Source: Hydrogenophaga sp. (GTDB lineage Bacteria; Pseudomonadota; Gammaproteobacteria; Burkholderiales; Burkholderiaceae_C). From it: DNA of 36,239 bases. The notes beneath the pieces were generated by a model that ran no database searches, was not told where the DNA came from, and saw only the letters and a program-made list of their open reading frames with translations. The stretch spans positions 1 to 36,239 of the forward strand of contig JAGKSX010000022.1 of NCBI GenBank assembly GCA_018993155.1. Reading direction: 5' to 3'. Below are positions 24,636-31,971 of the stretch, one piece after another (the stretch's first letter is position 1; each line of letters begins with the position of its first letter). Position numbers and translations under genes: made by a program.

Positions 24636-26773
24636 TGGACCGCGAGGGCACCGTGTTCCAGGACCTTTCACACCTGGTGCTGCCACGCTCGATCGTGGTG
24701 GTCGGCGCGTCGGACAAGCCCGACAGCATCGGCGCGCGCACCATCGAGAACCTCACGACCTATTCCACCTGGAAGGGCGAACTCACGCTGGTCAACCCAG
24801 GACGCCAGACTGCGGCCGGCATGCCGTGCCTGCCCTCGGTGCTCGACCTGAAGACCGTGCCCGACGTGGCCATCGTCTCCGTGCGTGCCGAGCACGTCGT
24901 GCAGTCGCTGAACGAATGCGGCGAGCGCGGCATTCCCTTCGCAATCGTCTTCACCTCGGGCTTTGGCGAAATGGGCGAAGCGGGCCACGCGGTCGAAGCG
25001 CAAATGCGCGAGATCGTCGCGCGCACCGGTCTGCGCATCTACGGCCCCAACTGCCCGGGCCTGAACAACATCAACGCCGGTCTCGGCATGAGTTTCTCGC
25101 CGGCCTATCGCATCGACCGCATGCCGGGCCCCATCGGCGTGGCCACACAGGGCGGTGGCGTGGGCCGCAGCTTCATGCAGAGCGCCATGGCGCGCGGCGT
25201 GGGCACCGGCCTGTGGTTCTCGGGCGGCAACGAAGCCGACCTGCAGGTCAGCGACTACATTCACTACATGGCCGACGCGGACGACATCCGCGTGATCTAC
25301 ACCGTGCTCGAAGGCGTCCGCGACGGTCCGCGCTTCATGGCGGCTGCGCTGCAGGCTGCGCGCCGCGGCAAGCCCATCGTGGCACTGAAGGTGGGCAAGT
25401 CCGACTACGGCGCGAAAGCCGCTGCCTCGCACACGGCTGCCATCGCCGGCTCCGCCGAGATCAACAGCGCGGTGTTTCGCGAGCTGGGCGTGGTGGAGGT
25501 GGACGACATTGGCGAGGCGGTGGACGTGGCCACACTGTTGGCGCGCGGACAGCCCACCGGGCGCGAAAAGATCGCGGTGTATTGCTTCTCGGGCGGCAGC
25601 GGCGCGCTGACATCCGACCGCATCGGCATCGAAGGGCTGGAGATGTCCGAGCTGGCGCCGGCCACGCTGGACAAGCTCAAGAAAGTCTTGCCGCCCTACG
25701 CGCCGCTGGGCAACCCGGTGGACGTGACTGGCGAGGTGCTGGCCGACGCGAACATTGCGCACGCCACCATCGAGGCCACGGTGAAGGACCCCAACACCCA
25801 GGTGGTGCTGGTGCCGATCCCGGTCGAGTACGGCAAGACCACACAGCTGCTGGCCGAATGCATGGTGAAAGCACAGGTCGGCGAGAAAACACCGATCGTG
25901 CCGATCTGGATGAGCGACCGCGAGGGCGAAGGTCACCGCCTCATGGTCGAGGGCGGCCTCGCGCCGATCCGTTCGGTGCGCAACGCGGTGCTGGCGGTGA
26001 AGCGCCATGTCGGTTACGGCCGCTGGCTCGCGGGGCGCGACGCGGCCTGGCAGCCCTTGGGCCAGCCGCAGGCCGCTCCAGGCGAGCGCACCGCGATGAG
26101 CGAAGCCGCTGCCAAGAAGCTGTTGCAGGCGGCCGGTGTGAACGCGCCGGTCGGCACCGTGGTGCATTCGGCTGCCGAGGCGGCCGATGCCTTCGCGCAG
26201 ATGGCGAGCAACCGCGTGGCCATGAAGGTCGTCAGTGCGCAGATCACGCACAAGACCGACGTGGGTGGCGTGCAGCTCGGCATCGAGAGCGCGTCGCAGG
26301 CCGAGGCCGCCTTTGAGGCGATCCGCCAGAACGTGTCGGCCCACCACCACCCTTCGGTGATCGAGGGTGTGCTCGTCGAGCCGATGCTGGATAAGCCTTT
26401 CGTCGAGGCTGTGGTCGGCATCCACCGCGACTCGGTGTTCGGCCATGTCTGCACCTTCGGCCTGGGGGGTGTGAGCATCGAGCTGTTCAAGGACGTGAGC
26501 CGACGCCTGCTGCCGCTCACGCCGGCCTCGGCGCGGGCGATGGTCATGGAAACACGTTGTCACGACCTGCTCGTGGGCCACCGGGGGCAGACCGCCTTCG
26601 ACGTCGATGCCCTGGTGCAGACGCTGGTGCGCTTGAGCGACTTCGTCGTGCAACACGCCGAGCAGATAGAGGAACTGGAAATCAACCCCCTCGCGGTGCG
26701 TCCGCAAGGGCAGGGCGTGGCCGCGCTGGACGCGGTGCTCACCCATTCATCCAAGGAGAACTTCAAATGGTAA
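24635..26773 (+). CDS. NDP-forming acyl-CoA synthetase (acetate-CoA ligase, ADP-forming family), alpha and beta fused
   Basis: A 712-residue single-chain ligase of the acyl-CoA synthetase (NDP-forming) superfamily. The N-terminal CoA-binding Rossmann domain starts at about residue 17 (PRSIVVVGASDKPDSIGARTI). Two succinyl-CoA-ligase-like flavodoxin domains follow, with YGPNCPGLNN at 136-145 and the phospho-His266 in AAASHTAAIAGS. The C-terminal ATP-grasp domain runs from about 488 to the end (KKLLQAAGVNAPVGTVV, VAMKVVSAQITHKTDVGGV, ELEINPLAVRP). It makes an acyl-CoA from an acid, ATP and CoA via phospho-His, or runs in reverse to make ATP. It activates or deactivates the substrate of this operon. 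An upstream in-frame start would add 19 residues inside the MaoC gene. Confidence 0.88.
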   Translation: MDREGTVFQDLSHLVLPRSIVVVGASDKPDSIGARTIENLTTYSTWKGELTLVNPGRQTAAGMPCLPSVLDLKTVPDVAIVSVRAEHVVQSLNECGERGIPFAIVFTSGFGEMGEAGHAVEAQMREIVARTGLRIYGPNCPGLNNINAGLGMSFSPAYRIDRMPGPIGVATQGGGVGRSFMQSAMARGVGTGLWFSGGNEADLQVSDYIHYMADADDIRVIYTVLEGVRDGPRFMAAALQAARRGKPIVALKVGKSDYGAKAAASHTAAIAGSAEINSAVFRELGVVEVDDIGEAVDVATLLARGQPTGREKIAVYCFSGGSGALTSDRIGIEGLEMSELAPATLDKLKKVLPPYAPLGNPVDVTGEVLADANIAHATIEATVKDPNTQVVLVPIPVEYGKTTQLLAECMVKAQVGEKTPIVPIWMSDREGEGHRLMVEGGLAPIRSVRNAVLAVKRHVGYGRWLAGRDAAWQPLGQPQAAPGERTAMSEAAAKKLLQAAGVNAPVGTVVHSAAEAADAFAQMASNRVAMKVVSAQITHKTDVGGVQLGIESASQAEAAFEAIRQNVSAHHHPSVIEGVLVEPMLDKPFVEAVVGIHRDSVFGHVCTFGLGGVSIELFKDVSRRLLPLTPASARAMVMETRCHDLLVGHRGQTAFDVDALVQTLVRLSDFVVQHAEQIEELEINPLAVRPQGQGVAALDAVLTHSSKENFKW

Positions 26774-27537
26774 AGACAGAGATCGGCTACACCACCACCG
26801 ACACCATCATGGTCCGGGGCAAGAACCTCTCGACCGAGATCATCGGGCAGTTCGACTTCATCGACATGATCTTCTTCACCACGCTGTCGCGCATGCCGAC
26901 AGCGCAGGAGAAGACCATGGTCAACGCGCTGCTTGTGACCACCGCCGACCACGGCATTACGCCCAGTTCGCTGGCCGCGCGCCTGACCTACATCGGCGCG
27001 CCCGAGTCCTTGCAAGGCGCCGTGGCCACCGGCCTGCTGGGCGCGGGCAGCGTGTTTCTTGGCACCATGCAGAACGCCACCGAGATGCTGCTGCAGGGCG
27101 CGGCCGACCTGACGGACGACGCCACCGACGAACAACTGCGCGACACCGCGCGCGCGCTCATCCAACAGTACAAGCAGGAGCGCCGCTCCATTTTCGGCGT
27201 GGGCCATCCGATCCACGTCGACGGCGACCCTCGCGTGCCGACCTTGCGCGCGCTCTCGCAGGCCAACGGCTACTACGGCAAACACTGGCGCCTGATGGAG
27301 GCCATCAGCGATGTCTTCACGCGCGAGATGGGCAAGAAGCTGCCGCTCAACGCGGTGGGCGCCATCGGCTCCATCGTGGCGGCCATGGGGCTGGACCCGA
27401 TGGTCGCGCGCGGCCTCGCCCTGGTCGGACGCTCGGCGGGCATCCTGGCCCACTGCATGGAAGAGAAACAGGCGCCGATGGCGCGCGAAGCCTGGGAGCA
27501 TGTGCTGCGCGCCGATCCGCGCAACGTATTGCCATGA
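26767..27537 (+). CDS. Short citrate-synthase-fold protein, citryl-CoA-lyase-like, with altered catalytic Asp
   Basis: A 256-residue protein with the small and large domain elements of citrate synthase but little more than half its usual length, like free-standing citryl-CoA lyases. His62 in TTADHGITPSS and His147 in IFGVGHPIHVDGDPR match the two catalytic histidines. The catalytic Asp of citrate synthase lies in an NVDF/NVDG motif; here the same stretch reads LPLNAVGAIG (192-201), with Val197 at the Asp position. Reversible aldol or Claisen cleavage of a 3-hydroxy-3-carboxyacyl-CoA would complete the operon's pathway, but the substitution makes true citryl-CoA chemistry uncertain. The gene overlaps the ligase by 7 bases and the racemase by 4. 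A ribosome-binding GGAGA lies before the ATG. Confidence 0.8.
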   Translation: MVKTEIGYTTTDTIMVRGKNLSTEIIGQFDFIDMIFFTTLSRMPTAQEKTMVNALLVTTADHGITPSSLAARLTYIGAPESLQGAVATGLLGAGSVFLGTMQNATEMLLQGAADLTDDATDEQLRDTARALIQQYKQERRSIFGVGHPIHVDGDPRVPTLRALSQANGYYGKHWRLMEAISDVFTREMGKKLPLNAVGAIGSIVAAMGLDPMVARGLALVGRSAGILAHCMEEKQAPMAREAWEHVLRADPRNVLP

Positions 27538-28601
27538 GCACGCCGACGGCCCCGCTCGACGGCCTGAAGGTCGTCGACTTCTCCGAGCTGCTGCCCGGGC
27601 CGTTCCTCTCGGACTGCCTGGTCGAGATGGGAGCGGAGGTGGTAAAGATCGAGCGGCCGCCGCACGGCGACAACGCCCGCGTCCTGGTGCCCGGTGTGTT
27701 CGCGGCGATGAACCGGGGCAAGCGCAGCGTCTTCCTCGATCTCAAGAACGATGCGCAACGCCGGCAGGCGCTCGCTTTGGTGGAAGAAGCGGACATCGTG
27801 CTGGAGGGCTACCGTCCCGGCGTGATGACCCGCCTGGGCCTGGACCACGAGACGGTGCGCAGGACCAACCCGCGCGTCATCTATGTGTCGCTCACGGGCT
27901 ATGGCCAGACCGGTCCGCTCGCGGCGCTGGCGGGGCACGACCTCAACTACCTGGCCGCTTCTGGTGTCACGGCCTTGTCGGGCCGCGCCAGCGAGCCACC
28001 CGAACACGGCTACGGCATTCCCGTGGCCGACCTGTCGGGAGCCTTGTACGGTCTGGCCGCGACGCTGGCCGCGCTGCAACAGCGGCACCGCACCGGCCAA
28101 GGCCAGTGGCTGGACGTGTCCATCACCGACTGTCTGGTGCACATGATGAACCCGCGCATCGGCCAGTTCGTGGCCAAGGGACAGGCCGACCTGCAGGCCC
28201 AGCGCAACGAGGCCCTGCTGCGCCCAGGCTACGGCGTGTTCCAGACGGTTGACGGCGCGTCCCTCGCCATCGCGGCGGTGGAAGACCACTTCTGGACCCG
28301 GCTGGTGAAGCTGCTGGATCTGGAGGTTGAGGGTCTGGATGGCGCAACATTTGCCGAGCGCACCGCGCAGGCCGAGCACGTCAACCGGTGCCTGGCGGCG
28401 CGGATCGCCACGGTGGACGCCGCTACGCTGCGCACGCGTCTCACCGAGGCGGACATTCCCTGGTCCGACATGGTCGAACCTTCGCGGCTGGCCGAGCACG
28501 CGCAGCTGCGCGCCAGAGGCAAGCTGAAGACGCACGCCACGCCGTCGGGCGAGATGACGCTGAGCCGGTTTCCCGTGCATCTGGAAGGCATGGTGGGGTA
28601 A
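27534..28601 (+). CDS. Alpha-methylacyl-CoA racemase-like (CaiB/BaiF fold)
   Basis: A 355-residue CaiB-fold protein. Unlike the transferase at 19050 it carries the three residues of alpha-methylacyl-CoA racemase: His135 in AGHDLNYLAASG, Asp166 in GIPVADLSGALYG and Glu250 in AIAAVEDHFW. These correspond to the His, Asp and Glu of the mycobacterial racemase MCR (family knowledge). It would interconvert R and S 2-methylacyl-CoA so that the stereospecific dehydrogenase can act, implying a 2-methyl-branched substrate for this operon (inference). It starts on the ATGA overlap with the preceding gene and ends on an overlapping TAATG with the next. The alternative, a CoA-transferase, is less favoured by the residues. 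Confidence 0.85.
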   Translation: MSTPTAPLDGLKVVDFSELLPGPFLSDCLVEMGAEVVKIERPPHGDNARVLVPGVFAAMNRGKRSVFLDLKNDAQRRQALALVEEADIVLEGYRPGVMTRLGLDHETVRRTNPRVIYVSLTGYGQTGPLAALAGHDLNYLAASGVTALSGRASEPPEHGYGIPVADLSGALYGLAATLAALQQRHRTGQGQWLDVSITDCLVHMMNPRIGQFVAKGQADLQAQRNEALLRPGYGVFQTVDGASLAIAAVEDHFWTRLVKLLDLEVEGLDGATFAERTAQAEHVNRCLAARIATVDAATLRTRLTEADIPWSDMVEPSRLAEHAQLRARGKLKTHATPSGEMTLSRFPVHLEGMVG

Positions 28602-29086
28602 TGGAGCCGGCATGGGATGGGCCCGTGACCCGCTGGGTCGGACCGCCGCCGTTTGCCTCTTTGATGGCGTCGTCAACGATCGAGAAGCGGACCCGTCCCC
28701 GTAGGGAAAGCCCCGCGCGCCGAGCACGCGCCAAGCCGCGGGCCGGGGTTGAAGCCAGAGCGCGCCGTCCCATTGCCGAGCGCGTGGCGACCGCGCCTGC
28801 TGTGGGGGTGGCACCTGCCCCGGCCAAACGCGTGAGCCCGCCCCAACCACAAGCACGGCCGCCTACAACGGCGCAGGTGCTGGAAGCATCGCTGCGCCAA
28901 GACTTGCGGGACGGCCACTGGCGCGCCGCCGTCCGCCGTCTGTACATGCTCGAGCATTGCGACCGGGAGCGCGCCTTGAAGCTGCGCCATGACGTGGAGG
29001 TTTTCGCCAAGCGCCTGCTACCGCGGGAGGAGGAACGGCTGCGCACGAACGCCCGCGCGTGGGCGGCTCAGGTTGCGCTAGGGTGA
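28601..29086 (+). CDS. Hypothetical protein, basic and Pro/Ala-rich N-terminal half, helical C-terminal half
   Basis: A 161-residue protein I do not recognise. It begins at an ATG overlapping the racemase stop (TAATG). Residues 1-90 are low complexity, rich in Arg, Ala and Pro (for example RRESPARRARAKPRAG). Residues 90-160 look like amphipathic helices (VLEASLRQDLRDGHWRAAVR, then LYMLEHCDRERALKLRHD) and may be a small folded domain. No signal peptide or membrane segment is visible. Its overlap with the operon could be real coupling or chance, because the next elements are accessory DNA. It may be a spurious GC-rich frame, although the C-terminal half reads like real protein. Confidence 0.55.
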   Translation: MEPAWDGPVTRWVGPPPFASLMASSTIEKRTRPRRESPARRARAKPRAGVEARARRPIAERVATAPAVGVAPAPAKRVSPPQPQARPPTTAQVLEASLRQDLRDGHWRAAVRRLYMLEHCDRERALKLRHDVEVFAKRLLPREEERLRTNARAWAAQVALG

Positions 29087-29202
29087 GGCGTTGTGGTGGG
29101 GAGCACCGCGCCCCCCATCTGCTCCCGCTTGCGTTGCTTTCGCAGCCCAATCATCGACAGCGGTAAGTTGAAACAGGTTTTTCGCTAGTTGGCGCTACTC
29201 CG

Positions 29203-29601
29203 TTATGTCTCAAGTGATCTTGGCGTGGCCGAGAGGATTCCATCCTCGCCAACGATTCGACTGCCAATGATGGTGGCCCAAAAAACAGAGCGGTCTTTGC
29301 GCACGCGCCGGCCTTCTTCCTCAGTCCTTCCATGCAAGCATGCTCGCGCCAGTTTCCGTTGCGGCAGACCATGAGCCACGTCTTGGGGGCGAAAGAACAT
29401 GCTGTAGGAATTGCCCATCACCTCCTCAGCTTGGTACCCCTTGAGCCGCATTGCACCTGGGCTCCATGACTCGATGCGCCCATCCGGATCCAACATGTAG
29501 ATTGCGTAGTCCTCGGTTGCCTCAACGACAAGCTGGAACCGATCCGCCCTCTTGATGAGCAATAGAGCGACGTTTTCGGCAGGCCATAAGCGCAAGCAAT
29601 G
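29203..29601 (-). pseudogene. Remnant of a PAS-domain sensor (kinase) gene
   Basis: The frame encodes one recognisable PAS domain: FQLVVEATEDYAIYMLDPDG, then ESWSPGAMRLKGYQAEEVMG, RPQDVAHGLP, EEEGRRVRKDRSVFWATIIG and VGEDGIL. In intact homologues this is followed by GFAKVTRDLTER and further kinase domains, but here it breaks into unrelated residues (SATPRSLET) and a stop. Upstream there is no in-frame ATG; the frame opens at a stop at 29602-29604, right beside the end of the recombinase gene. Both ends are thus lost. It is probably a leftover of a multi-domain histidine kinase cut by insertion or deletion at the edge of the accessory region. Confidence 0.7.
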
Positions 29602-29614
29602 TCATTTCGGGACT

Positions 29615-30676
29615 CTATTCAAGCAGTCGAGTGCCACGTGACTTGAAATGATTGCCCTGACGGTGATATCCGAGAACCACGGCAATGGATTGGTGGCCCG
29701 TCATGGCCATCGTGTCAGCGAGCGAGACGTTTTGCGCGGCCGCTTCGGTGACGAAACCAGCGCGCAAAGAGTGCGCAGAAAATGCCCCCTCAACCCCTGC
29801 CAATAAACATCGCGCCTGAACGATGTCGCGCACGGCCGCGGCCGACAGCGGACCACCGAGGTGGCCGCCTTTGAGCACCCGGCGGAAGAGGGCGCCTTCG
29901 CGGATCCCACTCACCGACAACCACTCTTCCAGCGCAGCACCAGCTTGCCCAATCACGGGTTTGTGGTTCTCGGGCCGATCAACGCCACTTTGATTGGTCT
30001 TTGAGAAGGCCAGCTCGTAAGAAAACTCCCCAGGCCCGGTGTTCTTCAAAAACTTCATGTCGGCCGCAGCCACCTCGGAGCGCCGGCGCCCACCACTGGC
30101 CCAGGCGAAGAGGAGGAGGGCGCGATCGCGCTTGCCTTTCAATGAGTCGTCGCAGGTGGCAAGGACAAGCTGCAGCGGATCCTTGGTCAGCGCGTCCTTC
30201 TTTTTGGGCAGCTCACCGCGCTTGGCGTAGGCCTTGCGCGTGCGCGAAAGCAGCTCGCGCACCTTGGGGTCCTGACAGGGGTTTTTCACGTCGCGCATCT
30301 GGTGCGCTTTGGACAGCACGGCCAGGCGGTGCACCAGCGTGTTGTGCGCCATCGGTCCCGTCTTTCCTTTGTAGCCGGCCTGAACCAGGGCGGCGTCGAT
30401 CTGGGGTGGGAGTTCATGCACCAGGCCCTTGGGGCTGCTGCGCTGCGCGTGGTCGACGATGAACTGCAGCACGCAAGCCGCGGGCAACGGAAGGCTGATC
30501 TGCGCGCCGTAGCGGAGGCCGTACCAGGCAGCCCAGTAGCGCAGCGCGCTGCGGTAGCTCAGCTGCGTGTTGAGCGATTCACCTTCGCGCAGCAGGTCGG
30601 CCACGGCCTGCGCCGTCACATCGCTCAGCTCGTGCGGCTGCAGGGCGGGGGTTTTCTGGAGGACGGGCAGGCGCAT
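29615..30676 (-). CDS. Tyrosine recombinase (phage-type integrase family)
   Basis: A 353-residue site-specific recombinase. An N-terminal SAM-like core-binding domain (about 20-130, SLNTQLSYRSALRYWAAW) is followed by the catalytic domain with Arg198 in GGRRRSEVAAAD, Lys226 in AFSKTNQSG, His302 and Arg305 in AHSLRAGF, His328 in TGHQS and nucleophilic Tyr337 in LGYHRQGNHFKSRG. All catalytic residues are present, so the enzyme is probably active. Its stop lies only about 10 bases from a broken PAS-kinase gene, which could mark the edge of an integrated island. It is divergent from a KfrA-like gene across a repeat-rich gap. No attachment-site pair was identified within the window. Confidence 0.9.
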   Translation of the reverse strand: MRLPVLQKTPALQPHELSDVTAQAVADLLREGESLNTQLSYRSALRYWAAWYGLRYGAQISLPLPAACVLQFIVDHAQRSSPKGLVHELPPQIDAALVQAGYKGKTGPMAHNTLVHRLAVLSKAHQMRDVKNPCQDPKVRELLSRTRKAYAKRGELPKKKDALTKDPLQLVLATCDDSLKGKRDRALLLFAWASGGRRRSEVAAADMKFLKNTGPGEFSYELAFSKTNQSGVDRPENHKPVIGQAGAALEEWLSVSGIREGALFRRVLKGGHLGGPLSAAAVRDIVQARCLLAGVEGAFSAHSLRAGFVTEAAAQNVSLADTMAMTGHQSIAVVLGYHRQGNHFKSRGTRLLE

Positions 30677-30692
30677 GCTCAGGGCACGATGA

Positions 30693-30773
30693 TGATTTGA
30701 TATTTATCACACATACTATGTATGATTTGATATGAAAAAGGCCAATAAGTCACGATAACAATCTCTTATCGTT
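30693..30773. promoter_or_regulatory. Repeat-rich divergent regulatory region between recombinase and KfrA-like gene
   Basis: Three symmetric elements lie in a short AT-rich gap. A 12-base direct repeat ATGATTTGATAT occurs at 30693-30704 and 30723-30734, 30 bases apart, close to three helix turns. A perfect inverted repeat CATAC-TAT-GTATG lies at 30713-30725 between them. A second inverted repeat ACGATAA-7-TTATCGT lies at 30753-30773. KfrA proteins repress their own promoters by binding repeats in such gaps (family knowledge), so this is the likely operator for both divergent genes (inference). Confidence 0.6.
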
Positions 30774-30799
30774 GGTAATTTAACCACCGAAGCAGGGCG

Positions 30800-31852
30800 A
30801 TGCAAATGAAAAGTTCGAGCGTCTCCGAAGACGACATCCGCCGACCGCGCGGCGCGAATCGTGGCGTCCAGCGCGAAGACGTCTGGGCCGCGGCCGATGC
30901 GGTGCTGCTCGCGGGAGAAAAACCCACGATCGAGCGGGTGCGCCAGCACCTGGGCAGCGGCTCGCCCAACACCGTTGGGCCACTCCTGGAGCAGTGGTTC
31001 AAGCACCTGGGCCGGCGCATCCAGGACCCGGGTGCCTTCGCGGCCCCCGCCGGCGTGCCCGACCCGGTGCTGCAGGCCGCTCAGCACTTCTGGGAGACCG
31101 CCCTCGCCCAGACGAGGGGGGATTTCGACGAGCGGCTGCGCGACGGCCTGGCGGACGCCGTGGCCAACGTGGAGTCCGAGAAGGAGCGCGCCGAGATCGC
31201 TGGCGCGGCTGCTTTTGAGGCCAGCACCAAGGCGACCAAGCTGAAGGCCGAGCTGGCCGAACAGGGCGCGCATCTCCAGCAAGTCCATGCGGAGCTCGCG
31301 GCCGAGCGCGCGCGACTCCAGGAAGTCCGTGCAGCGTTGGCCCTCGAGCAGGATCGGTTTGCCGATGAGCGCCAGCGCGCCGCCGAAGATCTGGCTGAAA
31401 CCAAGCGTCAGCTCGCGGCCGCCGTCGAGCGCGCCGATGCCGCGGACCGTCGCGTGGCCTTGGAGCTCGATCGAGAGCGCAATGCTCGCGCAAAGGCCGA
31501 GCGTCAAGCAGAAACACTTCAAAAAGCCGTCACCGCTGCGCGCGAAGCTCAGGACAACTCTCAGGAACAAGGGCGGCTGCAATTGGTAGCAGCAAACCAA
31601 CGCGAAGAAGCCTTGCAGACACGCCTAGCCCTGGCAGAGGCCGAGTTGGTGGCTCGGCAACGACTGGAAGACCTACGCGCCATTGACGATGCCAAGAGCG
31701 CGGAAGTCACCGCCGCTGCGGTCGAGGTCGCGGGGCTGCGTGCGTCTCTGGAGCGCCTGACGTCTCTCATCGACGCCACAGGTATGCGAGAACCGCCGCC
31801 GCGCAAAAGGTCAGCCAAACCTTCACCACGCGCTGGTAGCTCGAATTCATAG
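30800..31852 (+). CDS. KfrA-like DNA-binding protein with long coiled coil
   Basis: A 350-residue protein. Residues 20-75 form the KfrA N-terminal DNA-binding domain (GVQREDVWAAADAVLLAGEKPTIERVRQHLGSGSPNTVGPLLEQW). From about 115 to 325 it is almost entirely alpha-helical coiled coil, rich in Ala, Glu, Arg and Gln. The C-terminus is a short basic, Pro-rich tail (PPPRKRSAKPSPRAG). Family knowledge: KfrA of broad-host-range plasmids is an autorepressor with a role in stable inheritance, and chromosomal versions are common on integrative elements beside a recombinase. Either ATG 30800 or 30806 could be the start. Possible roles here are control of the divergent recombinase and organisation of the element's DNA. 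Confidence 0.87.
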   Translation: MQMKSSSVSEDDIRRPRGANRGVQREDVWAAADAVLLAGEKPTIERVRQHLGSGSPNTVGPLLEQWFKHLGRRIQDPGAFAAPAGVPDPVLQAAQHFWETALAQTRGDFDERLRDGLADAVANVESEKERAEIAGAAAFEASTKATKLKAELAEQGAHLQQVHAELAAERARLQEVRAALALEQDRFADERQRAAEDLAETKRQLAAAVERADAADRRVALELDRERNARAKAERQAETLQKAVTAAREAQDNSQEQGRLQLVAANQREEALQTRLALAEAELVARQRLEDLRAIDDAKSAEVTAAAVEVAGLRASLERLTSLIDATGMREPPPRKRSAKPSPRAGSSNS

Positions 31853-31883
31853 TCAAAGCTTGTGAGCCGGCGCGGGCTCGACA

Positions 31884-31919
31884 TCCCGCATTTGGAATTC
31901 TGTTCCCAATGATGCGGGA
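31884..31919. terminator. Hairpin between convergent genes, candidate bidirectional terminator
   Basis: TCCCGCAT at 31884-31891 pairs perfectly with ATGCGGGA at 31912-31919, and an inner stem (TTGGAA with TTCCCAA) continues it with small bulges. It sits between the ends of the KfrA-like gene (31852) and the NACHT gene (31972), which converge on it. There is no strong T-run, so intrinsic termination is only plausible. Confidence 0.45.
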
Positions 31920-31971
31920 CGGCAGCACACCCGCGCAACAATCAACCCACTGCTGGCCAACGCTGCAGGCA

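Noticed and set aside
24668-26746. Minus-strand open frame of nearly 700 residues opposite the NDP-forming ligase
   Set aside because: It is composed of His, Arg and Ala repeats typical of antisense GC-rich DNA; the sense strand encodes all ligase domains.
29087-29202. tRNA gene as the island attachment site
   Set aside because: No cloverleaf-like sequence or TTCGAAT-type T-loop was found near the recombinase or the PAS fragment.
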